Assembly (NCBI GenBank): GCA_937926105.1
Contig: CALANS010000217.1
Location: 76,974 to 140,973 of the forward strand
Length of the DNA stretch: 64,000 bases
Direction: 5' to 3'
Source of the DNA: an uncultured Actinomycetes bacterium
GTDB lineage: Bacteria; Actinomycetota; Actinomycetes; Mycobacteriales; Nakamurellaceae
Shown: piece by piece, positions 6,901 through 15,458 of the stretch
Numbering within the stretch: the stretch's first letter is position 1
How the letters are laid out: every line of letters starts with the position of its first letter
Translations under genes and position numbers: made by a program
The notes under the pieces: model-generated
What the model was told of the DNA's origin: nothing
The model's input: the letters and a program-made list of their open reading frames with translations, nothing else
Databases searched by the model: none

Positions 6901-9460
6901 CCGAGAGCCGGAGGCCGCCGGTTACCCGACACATTGGGAGGCGGACGTCCTGACCGCCGACGGGTCCGTCGCGCGCATCCGGCCGGTGCACCGCGACGAC
7001 ACCGAAGCGCTGCGCGCCATGCACGCCCGGATGAGTGATCGCAGCCGGTACCTGCGCTACTTCTCCGCGGTGACCGAGGTGTCCGACGCGCTGCTGGCGT
7101 TGTTCACCGACGTGGACTACCGCACCCGGGTGTGCCTGGTGGTGCAGTCCGGTGACGACATCATCGCGGCCGGCAGCTATCACGCGCTGCCGGCCGGCGA
7201 TAGCGATGCCGACGTGCTCGCTCCTGCTGCGCTCGACCAGCCTGCCGCCGCGCAGCGCCGGGCAGACCCCGCTATGCCGTCGGCTCGCAGCGCGGAAGTG
7301 GCGTTCGTGGTGCAGGACGATCAGCAGCGCCGCGGGCTCGGCTCCATCCTGCTGGAGCATCTGGCCGCCGCGGCGCAGGAGCGTGGCATCACCTCCTTCA
7401 CCGCGGAGGTACTCGGCGAGAACCGGCAGATGCTCCGAGTGTTTCTGGACGCGGGCTACGCCGTCACCCGCGAGTATTCCTCCGGCGTGGTGGATCTCGC
7501 CTTCGAGATCGGGCCCACCGACGCCTCGCGCGCGGTGCTGGCCGCCCGGGAGCAGCGCGCCGAGTCGCGCTCCATCGCCCGGCTGTTGGCCCCGGCGTCG
7601 GTCGCGGTGATCGGCGCCTCGACCGATCCCACCAAGATCGGGCACGCGGTGCTGGTCAACCTGCTGCGCTCGTTCGCCGGTCCGGTCTACCCGGTGAACG
7701 CGGAATCGCTGTCGGTGCAAGGGGTGCGGGCCTACCCGAGCGTCACCGACATTCCCGATCCGGTGGACCTGGCCGTGGTGGCGGTGCCCGCGGCGAGCGT
7801 GGATGAGGTGATGCGGGCGTGCCGGGCCAAGGGGGTGCACGGACTGGTGGTGGTGACGGCGGGCTTCGCCGACGCCGGCTCTGATGGGGCGGGAGCGCAG
7901 CGCCGTATCGTCAGCCTGGCCCGGGCCGCCGGCATGCGGGTACTGGGGCCGAACTGCCTGGGCCTGGTCAATACCGACCCCGCCGTGCGGTTGAATGCCA
8001 CCCTGGCTCCGGTGGTACCGCCCGCCGGTCGGGTGGGCTTCTTCTGCCAGTCCGGCGCGCTGGGCATCGCGATCCTGGCCGACGCCGCGGCCCGCGGACT
8101 GGGGCTGTCCTCGTTCGTATCCGCCGGCAACCGCGCCGACGTGTCCGGTAACGACCTCCTGCAGTTCTGGCAGACCGACGATCGCACGGAAGTCGTGTTG
8201 CTGCAGCTGGAGTCGTTCGGCAATCCCCGCAAGTTCGCCCGGCTGGCCCGCACCCTGGCGCGCAGCAAGCCGGTGATCGCCGTGAAGTCCGGCCGGCACG
8301 CCCTGGTTCCCGCCGGGCTGCGAGTGAACGCCGCGCCGATCTCCGAGGCGGCGGTCGCGTCGCTGTTCGCACAGTCCGGGGTGATCCGCACGGCGACCCT
8401 GTCCGACGCCTTCGACGTCGCGCTGCTGTTGGCCTGCCAGCCCGTGCCCGCGGACCGCACGGTGGCCATCGTGGGCAACTCGACCGCATTGGGCCTGTTG
8501 GCGCTGGACGCCTGTCTGGACGCGGGGCTGCGGGTCGCCGGCGACGCGCCGGTCGACCTGGGAGTCTCGGTCGGACCGCAGGAGCTGGCGGGCGCGGTGC
8601 GAAACGCCGCCGGCTCCGGCGTCGGGGCCGTGTTGGTGGTGTTCGTGCCGCCGGTGGCCACCGCGGGTACCGAGCACGCCGCGGCGCTGCGCGCGGCGAC
8701 CGGCGACGTGACCGTACCGGTGCTGTCGACATTCCTGGCCGCGGAGGGAATCCCGGACCAACTGGCAGTCCCGGGGGCCCGCGGAGGCGCGGCGTCAGAC
8801 CCGACGGCCGGGGCGGCGCGGGGGTCGGTGCCCAGCTACCCGTCGCCGGAGCGGGCTGTTGCCGCGCTGGCCGCCGCGTGGCGGTACGCCGACTGGCTCG
8901 CCACACCACCCGGCCGGGTGCGGGTGCCGGACGGGGTCGATCCGGCCCGGGCCCGCGAGCTGGTGGCCGCGCTGCACCCCGCGGGCGGGGAGCGGGCGCT
9001 GACGGACGCCGAACTGGCGGCGTTGCTGGGCTGCTACGGCATCACGGTGGACAACTCCGAGCCGGTCGCCGAGGCCGCGGTCTCCACGGAATTCTCCGTC
9101 ACCGCCGATCCGTCGTTCGGATCGCTGGTGTCCTTCGGCATCGGCGGGGTGGCCATCGAGCTGCTCGACGACCGGGCCTATCGGGCGGTGCCGTTGACGG
9201 ACCTGGATGCTGCCGGCCTGATCGGTGCCCCGCGAGCTGCGCCGTTGCTGGACGGTTACCGGGGAACGCCGGCGGTGGACCGGGCACCGCTGGTGGACCT
9301 GGCGCAGCGCCTGTCGGCGCTGGCGGACGACCTGCCGGAGGTGCGTCTGCTACAGCTGCGCCCGGTGCTGGCCGGGCCCGCCGGAATCGTCGTCACCGGG
9401 GCCACGGGCCGGATCGGCCCGCCGCCCGCGCCGCTCGATGAGCGCCGCCGGCTGCGCTAG
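6893..9460 (+). CDS. GNAT / NDP-forming acyl-CoA-synthetase-like protein acetyltransferase (Pat type)
   Basis: 855 residues. An N-terminal GNAT acetyltransferase domain (about 20-205, with the acetyl-CoA loop QQRRGLGSILLEHL) is followed by a CoA-binding Rossmann domain (SVAVIGAS, from about 235), a ligase-CoA domain (MRVLGPNCLGL, FFCQSGALG) and a short ATP-grasp-like C-terminus from about 700. This order matches actinobacterial protein acetyltransferases that modify acetyl-CoA synthetases. The C-terminus lacks roughly 75-80 residues of the ATP-grasp domain: the text jumps from the entry helix to DPSFGSLVSFGIGG. Short Ala/Arg-rich inserts also interrupt the GNAT domain and the part before GSVPSYPSPERA. 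Start GTG 6893 overlaps the acuC stop by 8 bp. Confidence 0.88.
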   Translation: MTDREPEAAGYPTHWEADVLTADGSVARIRPVHRDDTEALRAMHARMSDRSRYLRYFSAVTEVSDALLALFTDVDYRTRVCLVVQSGDDIIAAGSYHALPAGDSDADVLAPAALDQPAAAQRRADPAMPSARSAEVAFVVQDDQQRRGLGSILLEHLAAAAQERGITSFTAEVLGENRQMLRVFLDAGYAVTREYSSGVVDLAFEIGPTDASRAVLAAREQRAESRSIARLLAPASVAVIGASTDPTKIGHAVLVNLLRSFAGPVYPVNAESLSVQGVRAYPSVTDIPDPVDLAVVAVPAASVDEVMRACRAKGVHGLVVVTAGFADAGSDGAGAQRRIVSLARAAGMRVLGPNCLGLVNTDPAVRLNATLAPVVPPAGRVGFFCQSGALGIAILADAAARGLGLSSFVSAGNRADVSGNDLLQFWQTDDRTEVVLLQLESFGNPRKFARLARTLARSKPVIAVKSGRHALVPAGLRVNAAPISEAAVASLFAQSGVIRTATLSDAFDVALLLACQPVPADRTVAIVGNSTALGLLALDACLDAGLRVAGDAPVDLGVSVGPQELAGAVRNAAGSGVGAVLVVFVPPVATAGTEHAAALRAATGDVTVPVLSTFLAAEGIPDQLAVPGARGGAASDPTAGAARGSVPSYPSPERAVAALAAAWRYADWLATPPGRVRVPDGVDPARARELVAALHPAGGERALTDAELAALLGCYGITVDNSEPVAEAAVSTEFSVTADPSFGSLVSFGIGGVAIELLDDRAYRAVPLTDLDAAGLIGAPRAAPLLDGYRGTPAVDRAPLVDLAQRLSALADDLPEVRLLQLRPVLAGPAGIVVTGATGRIGPPPAPLDERRRLR

Positions 9461-9479
9461 CCGCGCCCGCCGGATAGCA

Positions 9480-9519
9480 GTGAGCCCCACCCCGCGGCAT
9501 GACGCGGTGTGGGGCTCAC
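9480..9519. terminator. Bidirectional hairpin between convergent genes
   Basis: Arms of 17 nt at 9480-9496 and 9503-9519 (GTGAGCCCCACCCCGCG against GTGAGCCCCACACCGCG after reverse complement, 16 of 17 matching) enclose a 6-nt loop. It lies between the stops of the acetyltransferase gene and sigB, so it probably ends both transcripts. No U-tract is present, as is common in actinobacteria. Confidence 0.8.
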
Positions 9520-9529
9520 GACCCGGCTA

Positions 9530-10552
9530 TTAGCTCGCGTAGGCCCGCAGCACCTCGGAGCGGTCGCCGGTGCGCAGCTTGGCCATCGAGTCGCGCTCGA
9601 TCTGCCGCACGCGCTCCCGGGAGATGCCGAACTCGCGGCCGATCTCGTCCAGGGTGCGGGGGCGACCATCCACCAGGCCGTAGCGCATCCGCACGACCTC
9701 GCGCTCCCGTTCGTCCAGCGTGCCCAGCACCTTGTCGATGTCCCGGTGCATGAAGCCGGCCACCACCGCCGACTCCGCCGAGGCGGACTCGGTGTCCTCG
9801 ATGAAGTCGCCCAGCGGTGCCTCCTCGTCGGTACCCACCGGCATGTCAAGGCTCACCGGGTCGCGGGCGTGATCTAGCAGGTCGGAGATCTTGTCGGCGT
9901 CGATGCCGGACTCGGCGGCCAGCTCGTCCAGCGTGGCGTCCCGCCCCAGCTGCTGGTGCAGCTCCCGCTTGAGCCGGGAGAGCTTATTGACCTGCTCCAC
10001 CAGGTGCACGGGCAGTCGGATGGTGCGGGCCTGGTCGGCCATGCCGCGCGAGACCGCCTGCCGGATCCACCAGGTGGCGTAGGTGGAGAACTTGAAACCC
10101 TTGGTGTAGTCGAACTTCTCGACCGCGCGGATCAGCCCCAGGTTGCCCTCCTGGATCAGATCCAGCAGAGGCATGCCGCGCCCGGTGTAGCGCTTGGCCA
10201 GCGACACCACCAGCCGCAGGTTCGCCACCAGCAGGTGGTTACGAGCCCGATTACCCTGCCGGACGATGGTCTTCAGGTCGGCGCGGCGCTGCGGGGACAG
10301 CCGCTTGCCGGTCTCCAGCTTGTGCTGCGCGAATACGCCGGCCTCGATGCGCTTGGCCAGCTCGACCTCTTGCTCCGCCGTCAGCAGCGCGGTACGCCCG
10401 ATGCCGTTGAGATATACCCGGACCAGGTCGGCCGACGGACCCTGGGCATCCAGGTCGTCCAACTCGCGGGTGACCGTCTTGTCGGTGGCCACGTCGTCCG
10501 GTTCCGCGGCGGTGTCGGTCCGCCGGTCTGCCAGTGCACGGGAGGCTGTCAT
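9530..10552 (-). CDS. sigB: RNA polymerase sigma factor SigB (group 2 sigma-70)
   Basis: 340 residues. Region 1.2 ([21 protein letters not shown]), region 2 with the core -10 recognition stretch ([32 protein letters not shown]), region 3 and region 4 with the -35 HTH ([20 protein letters not shown]) are complete. It lacks the long acidic N-terminal part of the principal sigma factor encoded at 24832-26403, which marks it as the stress/stationary-phase SigB. The start ATG 10552 follows a strong SD (AGGAGGG). A promoter resembling those of SigH/SigE-type ECF factors lies about 60 bp upstream. Confidence 0.93.
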   Translation of the reverse strand: MTASRALADRRTDTAAEPDDVATDKTVTRELDDLDAQGPSADLVRVYLNGIGRTALLTAEQEVELAKRIEAGVFAQHKLETGKRLSPQRRADLKTIVRQGNRARNHLLVANLRLVVSLAKRYTGRGMPLLDLIQEGNLGLIRAVEKFDYTKGFKFSTYATWWIRQAVSRGMADQARTIRLPVHLVEQVNKLSRLKRELHQQLGRDATLDELAAESGIDADKISDLLDHARDPVSLDMPVGTDEEAPLGDFIEDTESASAESAVVAGFMHRDIDKVLGTLDEREREVVRMRYGLVDGRPRTLDEIGREFGISRERVRQIERDSMAKLRTGDRSEVLRAYAS

Positions 10553-10609
10553 GTGGTGCTCCCTCCTATTGCGGTCGCCTGACGGGCGGGTCTGCCCTGC
10601 GACATCTGT

Positions 10610-10639
10610 TCAAACGCCGGTGGCGGCGATTTCGTTCCC
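10610..10639 (-). promoter_or_regulatory. Candidate ECF (SigE/SigH/SigR-type) promoter of sigB
   Basis: On the minus strand GGGAAC (10639-10634) is followed after exactly 18 nt by GTTTGA (10615-10610). ECF factors of the SigR/SigH/SigE group recognise GGGAAC/GGAAT about 16-19 nt from a GTT core. The predicted start gives a leader of about 50 nt to the sigB ATG. Stress-activated sigB transcription by ECF factors is known in mycobacteria; the assignment here is inference from the motif. Confidence 0.5.
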
Positions 10640-10800
10640 AGGACGTCTCCGGAGGGGTTCCGGTTGCACGGCCTCGGGTCGGATCCCGCTTCCGGGTGGC
10701 GGACGGTGCCCGCCACCCTCACTGTCGGCCCCCTCCCGGGGTACCCGGTGTGTCGGCCATGCGAACCGCATATGAGTGCGCGCGCGAGCGCGGGGCAGGT

Positions 10801-11310
10801 CTACAGCTCCACGAGGACGGTAAACGGCCCATCGTTGGTGCTGGTCACGGCCATGGCGGCGCCGAAGACGCCGGTCTGCACCCGGGCGCCGCGGTGGCGC
10901 AGTTCGGCCATCAGCTGGTCGATCAGCGGCTCCGCGACGGCACCCGGTGCGGCGTCCGACCAGCTCGGTCGGCGGCCCTTGGTGGTGCGGCCGTACAGGG
11001 TGAATTGGCTCACCACCAGCAGCGGGGCGCCGTCCTCGGCGCAGGAACGCTCGTCGCGCAGGATCCGCAGCTGGTGCAGCTTGACGGCCATCGCACGGGC
11101 CGTCCGGGCGGTGTCGGTGTGGGTCACCCCCACCAGCACCAGCAGACCGGGTTCGTCGATGGCGCCGACGGTGGCCCCATCCACGGTGTCTGATTGTTCG
11201 CTCCGCGCTCCGCGGTCGGGGCCTGCCACTTCGTGGCGACGGCCTTCGCCCGCTCCGGCGTCGCTCACGGTGACACTGGCGGCCGATACCCGCGACGCGA
11301 CCGCTCTCAC
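10801..11310 (-). CDS. dtd: D-aminoacyl-tRNA deacylase
   Basis: 169 residues against about 145 in the family. It hydrolyses D-amino acids wrongly attached to tRNA. The motif [17 protein letters not shown] and the C-terminal [14 protein letters not shown] are characteristic. Residues 16-43 are an in-frame insertion of 28 residues, placed between the first strand (ASVTV) and DGATVGAI, where the family is normally continuous. GTG 11310 overlaps the stop of the upstream methyltransferase gene as GTGA, so the two are translationally coupled. Confidence 0.9.
   Translation of the reverse strand: MRAVASRVSAASVTVSDAGAGEGRRHEVAGPDRGARSEQSDTVDGATVGAIDEPGLLVLVGVTHTDTARTARAMAVKLHQLRILRDERSCAEDGAPLLVVSQFTLYGRTTKGRRPSWSDAAPGAVAEPLIDQLMAELRHRGARVQTGVFGAAMAVTSTNDGPFTVLVEL
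11182..11265. repeat. 84-bp in-frame insertion in dtd, flanked by short direct repeats
   Basis: The extra 28 codons of dtd begin with CACGGTGTC (11182-11190) and are followed by CACGGTGAC (11266-11274), an 8-of-9 direct repeat resembling a target-site duplication. The insert contains the small hairpin GCCAC-TTC-GTGGC and the 16-mer CGCTCCGCGCTCCGCG, which occurs again on the other strand at about 23858-23873 in the N-terminal extension of an ABC ATPase gene. A small mobile palindromic element is one explanation; replication slippage is another. Confidence 0.45.
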
Positions 11311-12848
11311 GGGGCGTCGACCGGATGCAGCAGGCCACGGGTGATCGCGGTCCGCACCGCCGGCAGCACCGCCGCCGCCAGCGCCGCCGGATCCAGCTGG
11401 TGCGCGGCGGCCAGCAGCTGCACCTGCACGCCCAGCGGGACCGCTCCGGTGCAGCCGCCCAGCAGCGCCTGGCCCCATTCGTCCAACTGAACGCTCGCCC
11501 CCGGTCCGCCCGGTCGGTGCAGCAGCCGCAGCACGGTGCGCCACCCGTTTGCCCCGGGCAGCGCGCGCCGCTCCAGCAGGTCACCGGGTGCCAGCGAGAG
11601 CCGGGTCGACAGCAGATCGTCGTCACCGCGGTCGGCCAGCCACGCCCGGCGCGCCAGGAACGCCGCGACCTCGGCCCCGGTCAGCTCGTCACCGGCCGCC
11701 GTCAACTCGTCGAACACGACGTCGGGTACCGCGCCCGCGCGGGACGGCGGGCGGCGCAGCGTGATGCTGCCCATGCCGATGCCCGCGACGCCCTCGGCGG
11801 CGAGGTAGTCCAACCATTCGCCGGCCAGTTGCTCGGCGTCGGCGGCGACACTCTCGCCGGTATCGGACAACCACAGCGACACGTACTCGGCCGGGTCGGC
11901 AACCTCGCGCTGCACCACCCAGCCGTCGCAACCGGTGCCGGCGATCCAGGACCCGACCCGCTGCCGCCAGTCGGTACCCGCGGGGATCATCCAGTTCGCC
12001 AGCAGTTGCGCCGTGCCGCCCGGTGTCAGATGGTCGGGCAGCTCGGCGACCAGCCGGCGGCACAGCTCGTCGCCGGCCATCCCGGAGTCGCGGTAGGAGA
12101 ACCGCTGCTCGCCGGCGGAGATCACGAACGGTGGGTTGGACACGATCAGGTCGAAGCGCTCTCCGGCCACCGGCTCGAACAGCGATCCGCCGCGCAGGTC
12201 CCAGTGCTGGCCGTTGAGCCGGGCGGTCGCGGCGGCCAGCGCCAGCGCCCGCGGATTGGTGTCGGTGGCGGTGACGGCGTCCGCGTGCGAGGCGCAGTGC
12301 AGGGCCTGGATGCCGCATCCGGTGCCCAGATCCAGCACCCGGCCGACCGGCGCCCGGATCACCGCGCGGGCCAAGGTCACCGAGGCGGCCCCAATGCCCA
12401 GCACGTGGTCCGGTCGCACCGGCCCCGGCCGAACGTCGGAGTCCAGGTCGGAGACCACCAGGTAGGAGCGATCGTCGTCGGCGTGCGGTCGGATGTCCAG
12501 GCCCGCCCGGATCCGGCCGGGCTCGCCGTCTCCGTCACCGCTGGTCCGCTCCAGCACGCCGCCGGCGAGGCCCGCCGCCACGCCGAGACGAGGCAGCGCC
12601 GCCACCACCGCGCCCTCTGGCTCGGCCGTGCCCAGCAGGAACAGTCGCACCAGGGTGGCCAGCGCCGACCCCTCGGCGGCGGCGCGGCCGGTCACGTGCA
12701 ACGCCGGCCAGCGGTGCCCCCGGCCGAGCGCGTGGTTCGCCCCGGGGCCGAGCAGGGTCGGCACGTGCTCGGCGTCGTACCCGGCGGCGCGCAGGTCGGC
12801 GCCGAGCCGGTCCACGGCATCGGGATCGGCCAGTGGGGTGGGTGTCAC
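11307..12848 (-). CDS. Class I SAM-dependent methyltransferase (small-domain, NPPF type)
   Basis: 513 residues. A central Rossmann methyltransferase domain carries motif [16 protein letters not shown] and the catalytic NPPF in [11 protein letters not shown], a signature of enzymes methylating glutamine, adenine-N6 or guanine-N2 (PrmC, HemK, RsmC relatives). An N-terminal domain of about 130 residues precedes it (DUF7059 type, from memory), and a C-terminal part of about 170 residues has no motif I know. The combination is common in actinobacteria; the substrate is unknown, RNA or ribosomal protein being likely. GTG 12848 is the start; the stop overlaps the dtd start. Confidence 0.82.
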   Translation of the reverse strand: MTPTPLADPDAVDRLGADLRAAGYDAEHVPTLLGPGANHALGRGHRWPALHVTGRAAAEGSALATLVRLFLLGTAEPEGAVVAALPRLGVAAGLAGGVLERTSGDGDGEPGRIRAGLDIRPHADDDRSYLVVSDLDSDVRPGPVRPDHVLGIGAASVTLARAVIRAPVGRVLDLGTGCGIQALHCASHADAVTATDTNPRALALAAATARLNGQHWDLRGGSLFEPVAGERFDLIVSNPPFVISAGEQRFSYRDSGMAGDELCRRLVAELPDHLTPGGTAQLLANWMIPAGTDWRQRVGSWIAGTGCDGWVVQREVADPAEYVSLWLSDTGESVAADAEQLAGEWLDYLAAEGVAGIGMGSITLRRPPSRAGAVPDVVFDELTAAGDELTGAEVAAFLARRAWLADRGDDDLLSTRLSLAPGDLLERRALPGANGWRTVLRLLHRPGGPGASVQLDEWGQALLGGCTGAVPLGVQVQLLAAAHQLDPAALAAAVLPAVRTAITRGLLHPVDAP

Positions 12849-12988
12849 CCGGGGCAGCGTATCCGGTCGCTGGGTGCGGGATCGATCATGGCGCTGATCG
12901 GCCCCATATGCCGGATAGACCCTGTTTTTCCGGCGCCCACCGCCGCCGTGATCGACACGGCGGGCCCCGGGTGTGCCAGGCTTGCCCC

Positions 12989-13579
12989 ATGCCGAAGCCC
13001 ACGCCGAATCTCTACCTGACCGGTGACACCGCCGCCGACCGGCTGCTGTCCGATGACCCGAACGCCCTGCTGATCGGCATGGTGCTGGACCAGCAGGTGC
13101 CCATGGAGAAGGCGTTCTCCGGGCCGGCGGTGATCGCCGAGCGGATGGGCGGGCGGCTGGACGTGGCCGCCATCGCCGCCATGGACCCCGAACGCTTCAT
13201 CGCGCTGTGTTCCGAGCGTCCTGCCGTGCACCGGTTCCCCCGCGCGATGGCGGGTCGCATCCAGGCGGTGTGCCAGGAACTCGTGTCCCGCTACGAGGGC
13301 AGCGCCGCGCAGCTGTGGGCCGGTGTTGCCGACGGGGCGGAACTGCTGCGCAGGCTCGCGGCGCTGCCCGGATTCGGCGACGCGAAGTCGCGGATCTTCC
13401 TGGCGCTGCTGGGCAAGCAGTACGGCGTGACACCGCCCGGCTGGCAGCAGGCCGCCGGCGACTACAGCGTGCCCGGCTCCACCCTGTCGGTGGCGGACAT
13501 CGTCGATGAGCAGACCCTCGCCCAGGTCCGGGCGGCCAAGAAGGCGGCCAAGGCGGCGGCGAAGGCGCGCGCCACCTGA
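12989..13579 (+). CDS. HhH-GPD-type base-excision DNA repair protein
   Basis: 196 residues. The N-terminal part LLIGMVLDQQVPMEKAFSGP and the helix-hairpin-helix LPGFGDAKSRIFLALL (about residues 126-141) match a small actinobacterial HhH-GPD family annotated as base-excision repair. The C-terminus is Lys/Ala-rich (KKAAKAAAKARA), suited to DNA binding. The lesion removed is not known. The start ATG 12989 follows from homology; the 140-bp divergent gap to the methyltransferase gene contains no other feature that I see. Confidence 0.8.
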   Translation: MPKPTPNLYLTGDTAADRLLSDDPNALLIGMVLDQQVPMEKAFSGPAVIAERMGGRLDVAAIAAMDPERFIALCSERPAVHRFPRAMAGRIQAVCQELVSRYEGSAAQLWAGVADGAELLRRLAALPGFGDAKSRIFLALLGKQYGVTPPGWQQAAGDYSVPGSTLSVADIVDEQTLAQVRAAKKAAKAAAKARAT

Positions 13580-13651
13580 GCCGCCCGCCGGAGTAGCGTG
13601 AGGTGACGGCAATGGGCTGTGAACGAGCCATGTGATCGAGGTGCGGCTGCT

Positions 13652-13987
13652 GTGACTGACGGCGGATCCGGTGCGCAGGGCCGAGCCAGTCTGATCACCG
13701 CCGCGCAGCCGTCCTATGACGAGCAGTTCCGTAGCCGCCGCCGCCGCTACGTGGTCATGATGCTGATGCGGGTGCCGTTCCTGGTCGCCGCGGCCGTGCT
13801 GTACCAGACCCCGTGGCTGGCCGTGCTGTTGATCGTCATCTCCATCCCGTTGCCCTGGTGTGCTGTGCTGATTGCCAACGACGGCCCGGCGCGCAAGCCG
13901 GTCAAGGCCAAACGCGGCTCGTTCAACAACCAGCGTGCGCTGCCCGGCCCGCCGCGCGAGGTGATCGATTCCGGCCCGGATCGGTAA
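13652..13987 (+). CDS. DUF3099 small membrane protein
   Basis: 111 residues with two adjacent membrane helices (about 37-55 and 58-76) joined by a short turn, and a basic C-terminal tail (KPVKAKRGSFNNQ). The sequence SLITAAQPSYDEQFRSRRRRY is typical of DUF3099. Function is unknown. GTG 13652 was chosen because GAGGTG lies 8 bp upstream; a longer frame from GTG 13619 is possible. Confidence 0.75.
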   Translation: MTDGGSGAQGRASLITAAQPSYDEQFRSRRRRYVVMMLMRVPFLVAAAVLYQTPWLAVLLIVISIPLPWCAVLIANDGPARKPVKAKRGSFNNQRALPGPPREVIDSGPDR

Positions 13988-13996
13988 CGCGGCCGG

Positions 13997-14410
13997 TCAG
14001 GGAGCGACGGGCCGTACCCGGTGCGGGCTGAGCAGAAAGATGCCCGTGACCGGTACGCCTGCCCGGCCGCAGGCGCCGGCCAGACCCGCCGCCCAGCCGT
14101 GGTCCTCGGTGGTGATGTCGTCACCGCCCAGCCGTTCCCGGACGAAGATCACGCTGCCGTCCCCGCCGAGGCTGTCCGCAAGAATCGAGGTCAGCACCCC
14201 GGCCAGCGCGTCCAGCAGCGCCGGCTCCGGCAGGTCGGGGCAGTCCTCGATCGGGATCATCACCGGGGTCTGCCGGCGTAGCCCGTCCAGCAGCAGCACC
14301 CACAGCTGGCCCGGATTGATCGCCGGAGCCAGGAGATCGGTGATGCGCGTGAGCATGTCGCGTTCGGTGAGCAGCGGTTCATCCTGGGCGGACTGGGCGT
14401 CGATCGTCAT
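13997..14410 (-). CDS. Conserved hypothetical protein (137 aa)
   Basis: A small cytosolic protein with alternating hydrophobic strands and helices (LWVLLLDGLRRQTPVMIPI, GSVIFVRERLGG, GVPVTGIFLLSP). I do not recognise the family. The pattern could fit a DisA- or phosphatase-like alpha/beta fold, but this is weak. ATG 14410 is the only start that keeps a plausible N-terminus. It is convergent with the DUF3099 gene and lies downstream of the DUF1992 gene on the same strand, 110 bp apart. Confidence 0.6.
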   Translation of the reverse strand: MTIDAQSAQDEPLLTERDMLTRITDLLAPAINPGQLWVLLLDGLRRQTPVMIPIEDCPDLPEPALLDALAGVLTSILADSLGGDGSVIFVRERLGGDDITTEDHGWAAGLAGACGRAGVPVTGIFLLSPHRVRPVAP

Positions 14411-14520
14411 GCCCTGCAGTGTGTGGCGGGCCGGCTCACCCGCATCGGCAGTTGTCCACACCCGGGGCCGCCGCGCGGAAAGCCTGTGTATCGGTGGCGG
14501 CACGCCCGACCGACCGGCGA

Positions 14521-15036
14521 CTATGCTGCCCCGTCCGGCCGGCGCCGCAGCCGCCCCCGCCATCGGCCGGTGCGCCGATCGGCCCGCCGGGTCCGCTCGA
14601 CCTCCTGGATGGCGGCCAGGTCGGCGGCCCGACGGTCGGCCGCCGCCTGCCGGTCGGCCCGCCAGCGGTCCAGCACCCGCTCGACGTCCAGCTGCCGCAT
14701 CACCAGCGGCGGGCCCCAGCTGGGCATCCGGATCTCGTCGGCGATGCGCCGGTTCAGGTCGGTGACCAGGGTGCGCACCGCCTGCTCGGTCCGCAGCCGG
14801 GCGGCGCGTTCCGGCAGGTCCTCGACCTCACGGCGCAGCAGCAGAGACGGCGGCAGGAACCCGGAGTTGGCGCCGTCCCCCTCCTGCAGGTAACGCTGCA
14901 GGAAGTGGTCGACATGGGCGGTCTCCGGCAGCGGTTGGCCGGCTCCGGGCAGATTGTCGAACTCGCCGCGCTCGGTGGCCTCGCGAATGGCCCGGTCGAC
15001 CGGCGATTCGTAGCGGGGTCCGGGAGCTGCCGCCAT
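14521..15036 (-). CDS. DUF1992 (DnaJ-homologue C28-like) protein
   Basis: 171 residues. The N-terminal run SPVDRAIREATERGEFDNLPGAGQPL is the diagnostic DUF1992 motif, shared with the conserved region of eukaryotic DNAJC28. No J-domain is present. The C-terminal half is helical and very Arg-rich (likely coiled coil), ending in a basic tail that could bind nucleic acid. Function is unknown. The start ATG 15036 gives the usual short N-terminus. Confidence 0.8.
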   Translation of the reverse strand: MAAAPGPRYESPVDRAIREATERGEFDNLPGAGQPLPETAHVDHFLQRYLQEGDGANSGFLPPSLLLRREVEDLPERAARLRTEQAVRTLVTDLNRRIADEIRMPSWGPPLVMRQLDVERVLDRWRADRQAAADRRAADLAAIQEVERTRRADRRTGRWRGRLRRRPDGAA

Positions 15037-15133
15037 ACACCCGACCCTACCGGCCGCCGGTAGGTGGCATCATGGCGAGCGGATACCCGACGTCGTCGGT
15101 GACGGACCGAACGGCGGTGACGAGGTGACGGAG

Positions 15134-15418
15134 ATGACTGTGTCGAAGGTGCCGACAGTGCGGAGTGTGCCGACGATGTCGACCGGGGGGCCGAGCACCG
15201 ACGTGCTGGAGCGGCCGGTCGATTCCACCACGGACAACGCGCCCGAGATGTTCCACTACGTGCGCAAGAACAAGATCGCCGAGAGCGCGGTGATGGGCAC
15301 TCACGTGGTGGCCTTGTGCGGTGAGGTGTTTCCGGTGACGAAGTCGCCGAAGCCGGGTTCGCCGGTGTGCCCGGACTGCGAGCGCATCTACCGGTCCCTA
15401 CCCCCCGGGAGGGACTAG
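15134..15418 (+). CDS. DUF3039 protein (small zinc-ribbon-like)
   Basis: 94 residues. The motif MFHYVRKNKIAESAVMGTHVVALCGEVFPVTKSPKPGSPVCPDCERIY is the core of DUF3039 and contains a Cys plus a CPDC pair that may bind a metal. Function is unknown, and the gene is often found near the SF2 helicase seen downstream here. ATG 15134 has GAGGTG 6 bp upstream; GTG 15125 is an alternative. Its stop codon lies in the first unit of a short tandem repeat. Confidence 0.82.
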   Translation: MTVSKVPTVRSVPTMSTGGPSTDVLERPVDSTTDNAPEMFHYVRKNKIAESAVMGTHVVALCGEVFPVTKSPKPGSPVCPDCERIYRSLPPGRD

Positions 15419-15450
15419 CACAGCCCCCCGGGAAGGACTAGCCCCCCGGG
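15401..15450. repeat. 18-bp tandem repeat carrying the DUF3039 stop codon
   Basis: CCCCCCGGGAGGGACTAG (15401-15418) is repeated as CCCCCCGGGAAGGACTAG (15424-15441), then a partial third unit CCCCCCGGG at 15442-15450. The first unit encodes the last residues and stop of DUF3039. The second copies that end again, so the unit probably arose by slippage at the 3' end of the gene. Each unit contains the palindrome CCCGGG. Confidence 0.7.
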
Positions 15451-15458
15451 CGGTTCAC

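Noticed and set aside
6836..8761. A 641-codon minus-strand frame
   Set aside because: It is antisense to the Pat-type gene, has a Gly/Arg/His-biased product and no domain.
15401..15450. CRISPR-like array
   Set aside because: Units are 18 bp without spacers and number only two and a half; this is a simple tandem repeat.
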